A stretch of 5,222 nucleotides of DNA from Bacillota bacterium. GTDB lineage: Bacteria > Bacillota_E > Sulfobacillia > Sulfobacillales > Sulfobacillaceae. Under the pieces are notes generated by a model. It searched no databases. It had not been told where the DNA came from and saw nothing but the letters and a program-made list of their open reading frames with translations. A program made the translations under genes and the position numbers. This document shows, in pieces, positions 1 through 5,222 of the stretch. Positions within the stretch are counted from its first letter, which is position 1; the number at the start of each line of letters is the position of its first letter. The stretch is from NCBI GenBank assembly GCA_021802375.1, contig JAKAAL010000391.1:1-5222 (forward strand), given 5' to 3'.

Positions 1-1409
1 TTGGCCACTTTAGATACAATGAGCACAGGGATGCGTCCCTCGCGAAACATTTGGTACAGCCGCTCGCGTTCCGCGGTTGGCGTTTCTCCGGTAAGCAGGG
101 GAGCGCCGATATCTTGGTGCAAAGCTTTTAACTGGGACAAATATTGCCCGATAATTAACACATGGTCGTGGGCGTGGTGATCTAGAAGTTCGCGTACGGT
201 ACCTATTTTGCCAGGGTTTTCCGCGGCGATTCGCGCTCGTTCAGCATCCTCCGCCATTGCATAATGTTCTCGCCAGGTATCGGATAGGGAGACCCTGATT
301 TCCTTGCATTCGGCAGTGGCGATCCACCCCTGCTGTTCAAGGTCCTTCCACGGCATATCGAAGCGTTTGGGCCCAATTAACGAAAATACGTCATCGGCGC
401 GTCCATCTTCACGAATCAATGTCGCTGTTAGGCCCAGTCGACGCCGTGATTGCAAGCTCGCGGTCAACCGGAAAACCGGCGCTGGCAGGAGGTGGACTTC
501 ATCATAAATAATGAGGCCCCAATCATGCTGGTTTAAGGTGTCGAAGTGCGGATACCCGCTGCCTTTTTTATGACTAAGCAATTGATAGGTAGTCAGGGTG
601 ACTGGGCGCAAATCCTTAACTCGTGCGCTGTATTCACCGATAGCATCAGGATTCATGGTGGTCTTGTCGAGAATTTCATCGCGCCATTGATGGAGCGCTG
701 CTACGGATGTGGTTAGGATTAGAGTATCGCGGCCGACATCGGCCATGGCCCCTAGTCCCACCATCGTTTTGCCAGCCCCACAAGGGAGGACGATAACTCC
801 ATTCCCCGATCCGGAAAAAGCTGTAATGGCGTGTCTCTGATAATCGCGCAAATGAAAGGGCGCACCGTGACGGGTGGTGTCCGACAGGGCGATATCGAGT
901 GGAATGCCTTGAGCATAGCCAGCAAGATCGTTGGCTGGCCAGCCGATTTTAGCCAACGCTTGCTTGATGAGTCCACGGTGTTCGGGGAGAATTTTAAAAC
1001 CAGGTGACAGCACTGGCCCCAAAAACGGGACAATGGCTTTGTGATTGGAAAGTTGTCGCAATAACTGAGCATCGTCACCGGTAAGCCAAAATCCATCGCC
1101 GTCAGGGGACTTGCGAATCTGTAGGGGGCCAAAACGACGTCCTTGGTCTCTGATATAAAAACTGACCGTCTCTGGCACAGGATATTGCGAATAAGTGGTT
1201 AAACGTTTAATCATTTCATCAGGGGCAATGCCTGCCGCCACCGCATTCCAGATCGACAATGGGGTGAGGCGATAGGTATGAATGTGTTCGGGACTCTTGA
1301 CTAGTTCGGTAAATCCAACAAGCGATTGGCGAGCTTCTTCAAATTTGGAGTTGTCAACTTCCAGCAGTAGCGTTAGGTCGCTTTGGACAATTAAAGGCAA
1401 GTGTTCCAC
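1..1409 (-). CDS. XPB/Rad25-like DEAH-box DNA helicase (C-terminus beyond the window)
   Basis: Superfamily 2 ATP-dependent DNA helicase of the XPB/ERCC3 type; in bacteria these are presumed to act in repair or in opening duplex DNA. I translated 469 codons without a stop. Residues 1-150 or so resemble the N-terminal domain of bacterial XPB-like proteins. A Q-motif-like LRDYQ ends at Q191, Walker A is LPCGAGKT with K214, the DEVH box is D303-H306, and motif III is TAT 328-330. The XPB-specific RED triad is R333-E334-D335, followed by GPKRFDMPWKDLEQQGWIA, very like the equivalent human XPB stretch. The frame leaves the window inside helicase lobe 2, at a motif V-like VLIVSKVA. The GTG start at 1409 is chosen because AGGAGG lies five bases upstream; the nearby TTG is out of frame. 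No frameshift is seen, so the visible part should be functional. Family assignment is secure; the cellular role is inferred. Confidence 0.93.
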   Translation of the reverse strand, partial: MEHLPLIVQSDLTLLLEVDNSKFEEARQSLVGFTELVKSPEHIHTYRLTPLSIWNAVAAGIAPDEMIKRLTTYSQYPVPETVSFYIRDQGRRFGPLQIRKSPDGDGFWLTGDDAQLLRQLSNHKAIVPFLGPVLSPGFKILPEHRGLIKQALAKIGWPANDLAGYAQGIPLDIALSDTTRHGAPFHLRDYQRHAITAFSGSGNGVIVLPCGAGKTMVGLGAMADVGRDTLILTTSVAALHQWRDEILDKTTMNPDAIGEYSARVKDLRPVTLTTYQLLSHKKGSGYPHFDTLNQHDWGLIIYDEVHLLPAPVFRLTASLQSRRRLGLTATLIREDGRADDVFSLIGPKRFDMPWKDLEQQGWIATAECKEIRVSLSDTWREHYAMAEDAERARIAAENPGKIGTVRELLDHHAHDHVLIIGQYLSQLKALHQDIGAPLLTGETPTAERERLYQMFREGRIPVLIVSKVA

Positions 1410-1414
1410 AAGAA

Positions 1415-1420
1415 CCTCCT
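1415..1420 (-). promoter_or_regulatory. Ribosome binding site of the helicase
   Basis: A perfect AGGAGG on the minus strand, with a five-base spacer (TTCTT) before the GTG codon at 1409. It decides the start, because this gene begins with GTG and has no nearby in-frame ATG. Confidence 0.85.
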
Positions 1421-1444
1421 AATGAGATGAAATGTACTGTATAA

Positions 1445-1474
1445 ATTGTACCTTAAATTGGCGGCGATTTTCGA
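1445..1474 (-). promoter_or_regulatory. Possible sigma-A promoter of the helicase
   Basis: On the minus strand, TACAAT (1445-1450) is one mismatch from the consensus -10 box. TCGAAA (1469-1474) matches four of six bases of a -35 box, with an 18-base spacer. Transcription would start near 1438, giving a leader of about 29 bases that contains the Shine-Dalgarno. Spacing and position are plausible, but the -35 box is weak. A second AT-rich option, TATACA at 1438-1443, has no -35 partner. Confidence 0.35.
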
Positions 1475-1576
1475 GCTTTATGTCATTCGTGTGGTATAAG
1501 ACTGTCGACTGTGACCCTTGGAAGGAGATGTGGAGATCGAAAACGGCTGGAACATGCACGATCTCGTTGCTAACCC

Positions 1577-1613
1577 CGGTTGCCACTCGCAAAGCGAGAG
1601 CAAGCGCGGTTGC
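1577..1613 (+). repeat. Short direct repeat flanking a hairpin
   Basis: CGGTTGC occurs at 1577-1583 and again at 1607-1613, exactly 30 bases apart. Between them is a five-base-pair hairpin, CTCGC-AAA-GCGAG (1586-1598). This sits at the start of the decayed ATPase frame. It could be a small insertion with a duplicated flank, or chance in a GC-rich stretch. Confidence 0.35.
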
Positions 1614-1860
1614 AACGGGACTGCATTTCGAGTCTCGCCCCAGATAGCTTGGGCACCTACAATGCGGTCGTTTTAGGGCCGTGGGGTATCGGGAAATCCA
1701 GTTTGGTGCGTCGGCTTCGCTTTTTGACCGCAGCCGTCTCTCCTATGCCACCATTCACGATTTAAACCAAAGCAAATTCCCGGGTGACTTGAATGCCACA
1801 ACATCGGCAGAACAATACCTCGCCTTACGTAACCCTGAGTATTTCTCTCGGGTAATATAG
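1580..1860 (+). pseudogene. Decayed P-loop ATPase relic, frameshifted
   Basis: A Walker A motif is readable on the plus strand in one frame from about 1580: AVVLGPWGIGKSSLVRRL, near 1664-1717. Shortly afterwards that frame turns to poor sequence and ends at 1765. The +1-related frame then reads as protein-like sequence from about 1717 to a TAG at 1858-1860, including FDRSRLSYATIHDLNQSKF and SAEQYLALRNPEYFSRVI. The order Walker A, then a strand-like SYATIHDL, then a helix-like SAEQYLAL would fit the start of an AAA, KAP or STAND-type NTPase, so I read this as one gene broken by a frameshift near 1710-1720. Upstream, a third frame (1530-1676) also looks partly coding, so more damage may lie there. 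No Walker B or C-terminal part remains; the sequence is cut off just before the IS607 recombinase start at 1863. The family cannot be named more precisely, and either half could be spurious. Confidence 0.4.
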
Positions 1861-1862
1861 GT

Positions 1863-2418
1863 ATGCTAGCGAACATTGGCGAGGCCGCAAAAGCACTGGG
1901 TGTCCATCCGGAAACGCTCCGGAGATGGGAGAAAGAGGGGAAAGTCCCGACTCCTTTGAGCACCCTGGAGGCACGCGGCGTTATGTTGTCGATCAGCTGC
2001 GTCAAGTGGCCCCGAAACGCGTAGCGATTTCCCGTACGACGGTTGCGTATTTGACGTGATTCAAGATCTCGGATCGGGGATGAACTCCCGGAAGAAGGGG
2101 CTGCAGGATCTGCTGCGGAGGATTGGCGCGGGGGCAGTGGAACGCCTAGTGCTCACGCACAAGGACCGGTTGCTGAGATTCGGGGCCGATTTGGTCTTCT
2201 CTCTCTGCGAACGATTCGGAACCGACGTGGTGCTGATCGAGGCCACGGAAGGCCCGTCTTTTGAGGCTGAATTAGTCCAACACGTCCTCGAAATCATTAC
2301 CGTGTTGTCCGCCAGGCTCTACGGATCCCGTAGCCATCAGCATAAGAAATTCCTGGACTGCATCCAGGAGGTGACGCAAACACGACCCGCACGGTGCAGT
2401 GGCCATCGGTTGTGCTGA
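1863..2418 (+). pseudogene. tnpA: IS607-family serine recombinase (tnpA), frameshifted and missing its catalytic serine
   Basis: The intact enzyme would be a MerR-like helix-turn-helix joined to a serine-resolvase domain, catalysing IS607 excision and integration. Three frames carry the pieces. From the ATG at 1863, IGEAAKALGVHPETLRRWEK is the DNA-binding helix-turn-helix. A shift near 1957 leads to HPGGTRRYVVDQLRQVAP and then ISRTTVAYL, ending at TGA 2057-2059. A third frame from about 2050 gives FDVIQDLGSGMNSRKKGL, LVLTHKDRLLRFGADLVFSL and VLEIITVLSARLYGSRSH, ending at 2416-2418. In intact relatives roughly 30 residues, starting with the catalytic RVSS motif, lie between VAYL and the VIQDLGSGMN segment. 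Here they are gone, so the junction at about 2048-2056 is a deletion. The protein is therefore inactive for two separate reasons. No good Shine-Dalgarno precedes the ATG. The family call is strong because the GSGMN, THKDRLLRFG and SARLYGSRSH signatures are clear. Confidence 0.88.
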
Positions 2419-2675
2419 ACATCGGCAAATGGCGGGCGGTGATGGCCCTGGTCTTGGCCTACGACCGACAGAAGGACGCTTTCCTGCGGGATCTGGCCAA
2501 AACCACCCGATGGGGCGATCTGGATAAGCCGAGGGATTTTCGGAACCGGGATAAGAAAACCTGGGGCAACTTCGGGAAACTTCCCATCCATCTTTATGAC
2601 CGCGCCCTGTTCGTGCAGAGCGTATTGTGCAAAAGGCTCTCACACCAGCACCGAACGCAGGGGATCGAGCGTTAG
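2371..2675 (+). pseudogene. tnpB: Probable TnpB N-terminal relic of the IS607 element
   Basis: TnpB is the RNA-guided endonuclease accessory of IS607/IS605 elements. A GTG at 2371 directly after GGAG (about 2367-2370) opens VTQTR, a typical TnpB opening, overlapping the recombinase end. The coding sense then moves to another frame from about 2382, entered at GTG 2394 in the residual frame. It runs TVQWPSVVLNIGKWRAV, then ALVLAYDRQKDAFLRDLAK, KKTWGNFGKLPIHLYDRALF and so on, to TAG at 2673-2675. Only about 95 residues remain of a family usually near 400; the RuvC motifs and zinc finger are absent. Identification rests on position behind the recombinase and a family-like look (a LxYDRxKD motif, then LPxHLYDxALF). 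I recognise no catalytic motif, so a different cargo protein is possible. Confidence 0.5.
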
Positions 2676-3014
2676 CTACCCTGAAACTTCCCTAAATTGC
2701 GGCCTGGGTAAACCTATCCAAGCCCGCTGTACGGTGTGGTATTTTATGTCAGTAACGTCTGCCTAGACGACCAGATCCTCTAGGATCCGATGCCTAATGC
2801 CTCCCGCTGGCGGACAAGAGGTGGAGACGCACCTGGTTATCGTGATGCGAGTGCGCTAGGGCGGCTAGCGGGTGGGAATCCGCAGAGTCATCGCGACCCA
2901 ACGGTCGCGTTGTCCATGGCTCCGACGCGCCAGCGCATAAAAGGGTATTCGTGATGGCCTCGGCCTTTTCCTCTATGGGGCGTTTCATCCTCTATTGCCA
3001 GCCGCCGTATGGTC
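2676..3014. other. Gene-poor stretch with clustered hairpins; possible transposon right end / omega RNA relic
   Basis: I see no convincing gene here. Within 154 bases there are five exact short stems: CGTCT/AGACG (2756-2769), GATCC/GGATC (2774-2787), AGGTG/CACCT (2819-2834), CGCTAG/CTAGCG (2854-2870) and CGCGACC/GGTCGCG (2892-2909). A weak CCG/CGG stem lies at 2804-2813. The stems follow one another without nesting and have loops of four to six bases. Position downstream of a tnpB relic on the plus strand is where IS605/IS607 elements carry the structured right end that encodes omega RNA. A 54-residue plus frame runs through it (2790-2954) with a glycine- and arginine-rich sequence. The stretch is also downstream of the GH18 gene on the minus strand. 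That the stems exist is direct observation; the omega RNA reading is inference. Confidence 0.35.
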
Positions 3015-4919
3015 CTAAAGACGCGGCCATATATCCGCAAACCGCGTCCAAAATCCCGGAGATTGATATCCCAAGCGCCATAGGGTCATTCCCCCCAGGT
3101 GTTGTGCCAATGCTAGGTTCAGCAGATCTTGCGTTGCCTGACTAGTTTCATCCCAGGATTCGGTGTTTCCCACGTTCATCGCATTAATTTGGGCCTGCAG
3201 GACGGCGGCGGTGTGTGGCCCATAGACCCCCGGTACTTGGGGTTGAACTGAAAAATCCTGCTGAAATTGCGCCACCGCGGCCTGGGTTTCTGGGCCATAC
3301 CCACCGTCTGTCGCCAACAGCGCAGGCGGTGTCTCTCCCTGAGAAACCGCATAGCGCAAGAGAATCGCATTGAGCAGGAACTGCAAATTCTGTACGGCGG
3401 GGTTGAATGTCGACGGGTTATAGGATAGCGGTGCAGTCGGAGCGATGGCCAAAGTTCCCGTGCTGATTTCTAAGGCATCTTGCGCAGGATCCCAGACCGA
3501 TTGCCCATTCTGACTGGCGAGGCTCGTGGCGATTGTCCGGCTGGTAATGGCAGATCCCGTCTGAAAACCTTTGTTGGTATAGGTCCAGCTTTGTCCGTAG
3601 GCGGCCACCCCTAACAAGAGCTGGGCGGGACTGACTCCCGATTGTACGGCATCGGCCACCGCTTGAGACACCCACGGCATCCCTTGCGTAGGCCCGGGAT
3701 TTGGCGCGGTCGATGTCGGCGTCGATGGCGTGTATTCGGGGTACGCCAACAGGTTCAAATAATTCGCGGAGGCGGCGAGTATGGGATAATCATAGGCGGG
3801 ATTGGGCAACGGCAATACATCGACCACTAAGGTGAGATGATCTTTATGCAATGCATCGGCGAGTTGGGTTACAAATGCCGCAAAAGCGGACCCTTGATCC
3901 GCCGGCAGGTTCTCCCAATCCAGTGTATACCCGCCATAGCCACCTTGGGCCGCGAGGGTGGCCAGATCCGTGATAAGCATCGAAGGTTCTGCGCTCGACC
4001 ACCAACTGTTGTCTACCGTGCCGGTAAATGTGACCGTCGGCCAGGTTTGTACATGGTGTTGGGTGGCGTAGGCGGTCACTGTCTGCATCGTGCTCGGCGC
4101 CATCTCTGTGGTTACAGGTGCGGTATTTTCTGGCGTGACGGTATACCACAGGGGAGCGATGGCATTGAAAGCACTGGTATGTTGCTGCAAATCATACCAT
4201 GCCCGGCCAGGCGTGGTGCCGGAAAGATGGAAATAGCCATAGGCCACCGAAACGGGGGTGACATTGACGGACGCGACGGACGACCACACCGCTCCAGTGG
4301 CGTTGTTGGGTGCCAGGGGATCCTTCGCGTAAACAATTACATGGTAGGTGCCCGATTGATGTGGGGTAAATAACAATTGCGGATTGTTTTGATACGGCCC
4401 GCTAGACTTCCAGACGCCTTGGGGATTTTGCCACCACCATTGGTAGACCGGTTGTATTAAATTTTGCGCTTGGGCGGTGACGGTCACACCGTCCCCCGAC
4501 AATAGGGATGTCGGCGTGTGCAGAGTGACTTGGCTCCCGACGTTCAAGACCAATGTTTGGTGTACAGCTTGTGCCCACTGATGGTCCGCCGCTTGCGAAG
4601 CATCCAATGCATAAACGACCACGATATCGCTTCCAGCGGACAAGGTTCCGAGGTTCAAGGATCCGCTGGAGGAATAGTTCTGGGCGAGGGCCCAACCAGA
4701 CGTCGACTCGACCCAAAATTGATAGAGGGGCGGACTACCGTGACCCTGAGCCTGGGCGGTGATCGTCACCGATGTGCCGGGACTCAGTAGCCCACTGGGG
4801 CCATGGACCACCAAATTGCTGGCATAGGGCAAAGATGTTGCCTGCACCAACGGGGATAAGAGGCCGCCGGCCCCCATGCTCATCGCGATTCCGAGAATGG
4901 CACCCTGTAACCGATTCAT
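3015..4919 (-). CDS. Secreted GH18 family protein (YaaH/SleL-like) with Ig-like repeats and an inserted peptidoglycan-binding domain
   Basis: Predicted exported glycoside hydrolase family 18 protein, 634 residues, likely acting on peptidoglycan or another GlcNAc polymer at the cell surface or spore. Residues 1-27 form a signal peptide with a VQA cleavage site. Two related Ig-like modules follow (about 35-126 and 128-221); both carry an SLLSxGxxVTxTAQAQ-like stretch and then a YQ-aromatic core. The GH18 barrel starts near 224 (AYGYF, then LWYTV 257-261). The active-site strand is GGYGGYTLDWENL, with D334 and the presumed acid E336. ANYLNLLAYPEY (385-396) and LLLGVAAYGQSW (434-445) are further barrel strands. 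GGMTLWRLGYQSPGFW (609-624) matches the last strand of YaaH-type enzymes. Between strands seven and eight lies a PG_binding_1-like domain, about 508-580, with DGGYGPETQAAVAQFQ and GVYGPHTAAVL. The YaaH LysM modules are absent. The ATG at 4919 is the only sensible start, after AAGGAG and an in-frame upstream stop. Family is secure; substrate is not. No operon partner is seen. Confidence 0.95.
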   Translation of the reverse strand: MNRLQGAILGIAMSMGAGGLLSPLVQATSLPYASNLVVHGPSGLLSPGTSVTITAQAQGHGSPPLYQFWVESTSGWALAQNYSSSGSLNLGTLSAGSDIVVVYALDASQAADHQWAQAVHQTLVLNVGSQVTLHTPTSLLSGDGVTVTAQAQNLIQPVYQWWWQNPQGVWKSSGPYQNNPQLLFTPHQSGTYHVIVYAKDPLAPNNATGAVWSSVASVNVTPVSVAYGYFHLSGTTPGRAWYDLQQHTSAFNAIAPLWYTVTPENTAPVTTEMAPSTMQTVTAYATQHHVQTWPTVTFTGTVDNSWWSSAEPSMLITDLATLAAQGGYGGYTLDWENLPADQGSAFAAFVTQLADALHKDHLTLVVDVLPLPNPAYDYPILAASANYLNLLAYPEYTPSTPTSTAPNPGPTQGMPWVSQAVADAVQSGVSPAQLLLGVAAYGQSWTYTNKGFQTGSAITSRTIATSLASQNGQSVWDPAQDALEISTGTLAIAPTAPLSYNPSTFNPAVQNLQFLLNAILLRYAVSQGETPPALLATDGGYGPETQAAVAQFQQDFSVQPQVPGVYGPHTAAVLQAQINAMNVGNTESWDETSQATQDLLNLALAQHLGGMTLWRLGYQSPGFWTRFADIWPRL

Positions 4920-4929
4920 GGCAAGAAGT

Positions 4930-4935
4930 CTCCTT
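4930..4935 (-). promoter_or_regulatory. Ribosome binding site of the GH18 gene
   Basis: AAGGAG on the minus strand, ten bases from the ATG at 4919. The spacing is longer than the usual five to nine bases, but no better start exists: an in-frame stop lies just upstream and the nearby TTG is out of frame. Confidence 0.75.
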
Positions 4936-4978
4936 AATACATGATGGCAAAGTTTTCCTATCGATTTGCCATGTATTA
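4935..4978. promoter_or_regulatory. Imperfect palindrome across the GH18 promoter and leader (possible operator)
   Basis: TAATACAT (4935-4942) pairs with ATGTATTA (4971-4978), and GGCAAA (4946-4951) pairs with TTTGCC (4965-4970). That gives 14 matched pairs, with a three-base offset (GAT, 4943-4945) on one arm and a 13-base centre. The right arm covers most of the -10 box and the left arm touches the Shine-Dalgarno. A protein bound here would block transcription. As RNA the hairpin would be incomplete, because transcription should start inside the right arm. Confidence 0.45.
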
Positions 4979-4980
4979 TA
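4975..4980 (-). promoter_or_regulatory. -10 box of the GH18 promoter
   Basis: A perfect TATAAT on the minus strand, 56 to 61 bases upstream of the ATG. At 16 to 18 bases further upstream there is nothing like TTGACA (the sequence is near TACCGG), and there is no TGn extension. The promoter may be weak or need an activator. Transcription would start near 4968 and give a leader of about 50 bases. Confidence 0.55.
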
Positions 4981-5003
4981 ATCCACTTGCAATCATTCCG
5001 GTA

Positions 5004-5020
5004 TCCCTTTTATCAAGGGA
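5004..5020. repeat. Small inverted repeat between the TnpB relic and the GH18 promoter
   Basis: TCCCTT (5004-5009) and AAGGGA (5015-5020) form a six-base-pair stem with a five-base loop. It lies just upstream of where a -35 box would be for the GH18 gene. No T-run follows on either strand, so it does not look like an intrinsic terminator; a regulator site or a transposon-end remnant is possible. Confidence 0.35.
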
Positions 5021-5062
5021 GCCCGTTTGCTAAACCGTTCTAACAAACTTATCCAAATTTGA

Positions 5063-5222
5063 TCATTGCTGACCAAGTCTGTTGCCGCCTTCCCTCTGGC
5101 GACTGAATTGTTTCGATAACTGACGAAGCTGGGCCAAGGCGGCTGCATAGGCTTTCGGTCCCACGATCTTCTCGCCGGTCGAGAGTGTTGCCAACGCGGA
5201 AACGCCCAAATCGACCCCGCCC
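5063..5222 (-). pseudogene. tnpB: TnpB fragment of an IS200/IS605-type element, truncated, running off the right edge
   Basis: The minus-strand frame entering from the right edge gives 52 residues ending at TGA 5063-5065. It begins GGVDLGVSALATLSTGEKIV, the RuvC-I motif of the TnpB/OrfB nuclease with its catalytic aspartate (fourth visible residue). It continues PKAYAAALAQLRQLSKQFSR, the usual helix after that motif. Family members then continue with a KGSKNR-like stretch and about 150-200 more residues holding RuvC-II, the zinc finger and RuvC-III. Here the frame becomes REGGNRLGQQ and stops, and I find no continuation in other frames before the GH18 promoter. It is therefore a C-terminally truncated relic, assuming it is not repaired by a frameshift I missed. 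Its N-terminal part lies outside the window. It is co-directional with the GH18 gene, about 80 bases upstream of that gene's -10 box. Confidence 0.85.

Larger units (their letters stand above)
1863..2954 (+). mobile_element. IS607-family insertion element relic
   Basis: A serine recombinase relic (tnpA) is followed in the same direction by a probable tnpB relic and a structured stretch, which is the usual IS607 order. Both genes are broken, so the element cannot move by itself. The left end cannot be placed exactly: the recombinase start lies only two bases after the stop of the ATPase relic. The right boundary given here is the end of a small tail-like frame at 2952-2954 and is a guess. IS607 elements make no target duplication, so none was expected to mark the ends. 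Confidence 0.6.

Noticed and set aside
304..507. 67-codon plus-strand open frame
   Set aside because: It lies antisense to the helicase DEVH and RED region and has no recognisable protein features.
752..1132. 126-codon open frame on the minus strand
   Set aside because: It is out of frame with the helicase, which is continuous from 1409 to 1 on the same strand with all its motifs; this frame has none.
1673..2005. 110-codon minus-strand open frame
   Set aside because: It lies opposite the ATPase relic and the recombinase helix-turn-helix, where the plus strand has recognisable motifs.
2056..2418. A stand-alone 120-residue recombinase starting at GTG 2056
   Set aside because: It is the C-terminal piece of the IS607 recombinase without the catalytic serine or DNA-binding part; the GTG is not preceded by a ribosome site.
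2957..2970. GGCCTCGGCC followed by TTTT as a plus-strand terminator
   Set aside because: The loop would have only two bases, or the stem only three pairs; too weak to claim.
2794..2988. 64-codon minus-strand open frame
   Set aside because: It has no motif and overlaps the hairpin cluster; open frames on both strands are expected in such GC-rich sequence.
3837..4373. 178-codon plus-strand open frame opposite the GH18 gene
   Set aside because: It is antisense to the conserved GH18 catalytic region, with an unusual Cys/Arg/Gly-rich composition and no ribosome site; a shadow frame.
5004..5020. Intrinsic terminator for the TnpB fragment
   Set aside because: The six-pair stem is not followed by a T-run on either strand.
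1..5222. CRISPR array, tRNA, rRNA or toxin-antitoxin pair
   Set aside because: No regularly spaced repeats, no cloverleaf-like or rRNA-like sequence and no small paired genes were seen on either strand.

Overview
The window looks like chromosome from a Gram-positive, probably acidophilic Firmicute of the Sulfobacillus/Alicyclobacillus kind. That is inference from strong AGGAGG-type ribosome sites, an XPB-type helicase, a secreted YaaH-like GH18 protein with a peptidoglycan-binding module, and IS607/IS605 relics. The sequence alone does not fix the species.

Layout from left to right. (1) 1-1409, minus strand: most of an XPB/Rad25-like DEAH DNA helicase, intact as far as it is visible; its C-terminus lies beyond the left edge. 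(2) 1410-1862: no intact gene. It holds the helicase promoter and leader, then a decayed P-loop ATPase relic on the plus strand split between two frames. (3) 1863-2675, plus strand: a wrecked IS607-family element. Its serine recombinase (tnpA) is frameshifted and has lost the segment with the catalytic serine. It is followed by a short N-terminal relic of a probable tnpB. (4) 2676-3014: no convincing gene, but a dense run of short GC-rich hairpins (2756-2909) that could be the relic of the element's right end and omega RNA. (5) 3015-4919, minus strand: an intact secreted 634-residue GH18 protein with two Ig-like modules and a peptidoglycan-binding domain apparently inserted inside the catalytic barrel. 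Its leader has a consensus -10 box inside an imperfect palindrome. (6) 5063-5222, minus strand: a fragment of an IS200/IS605-type TnpB (RuvC-I motif) that stops early and continues past the right edge.

The two intact reading frames, helicase and GH18 protein, are separate units with their own leaders and no visible functional link. Between and around them lie at least two TnpB-bearing transposon relics and one ATPase relic, so this is a site of repeated insertion and decay. I see no intact novel multi-gene system. The most informative items are the GH18 domain insertion and the structured stretch behind the IS607 relic.
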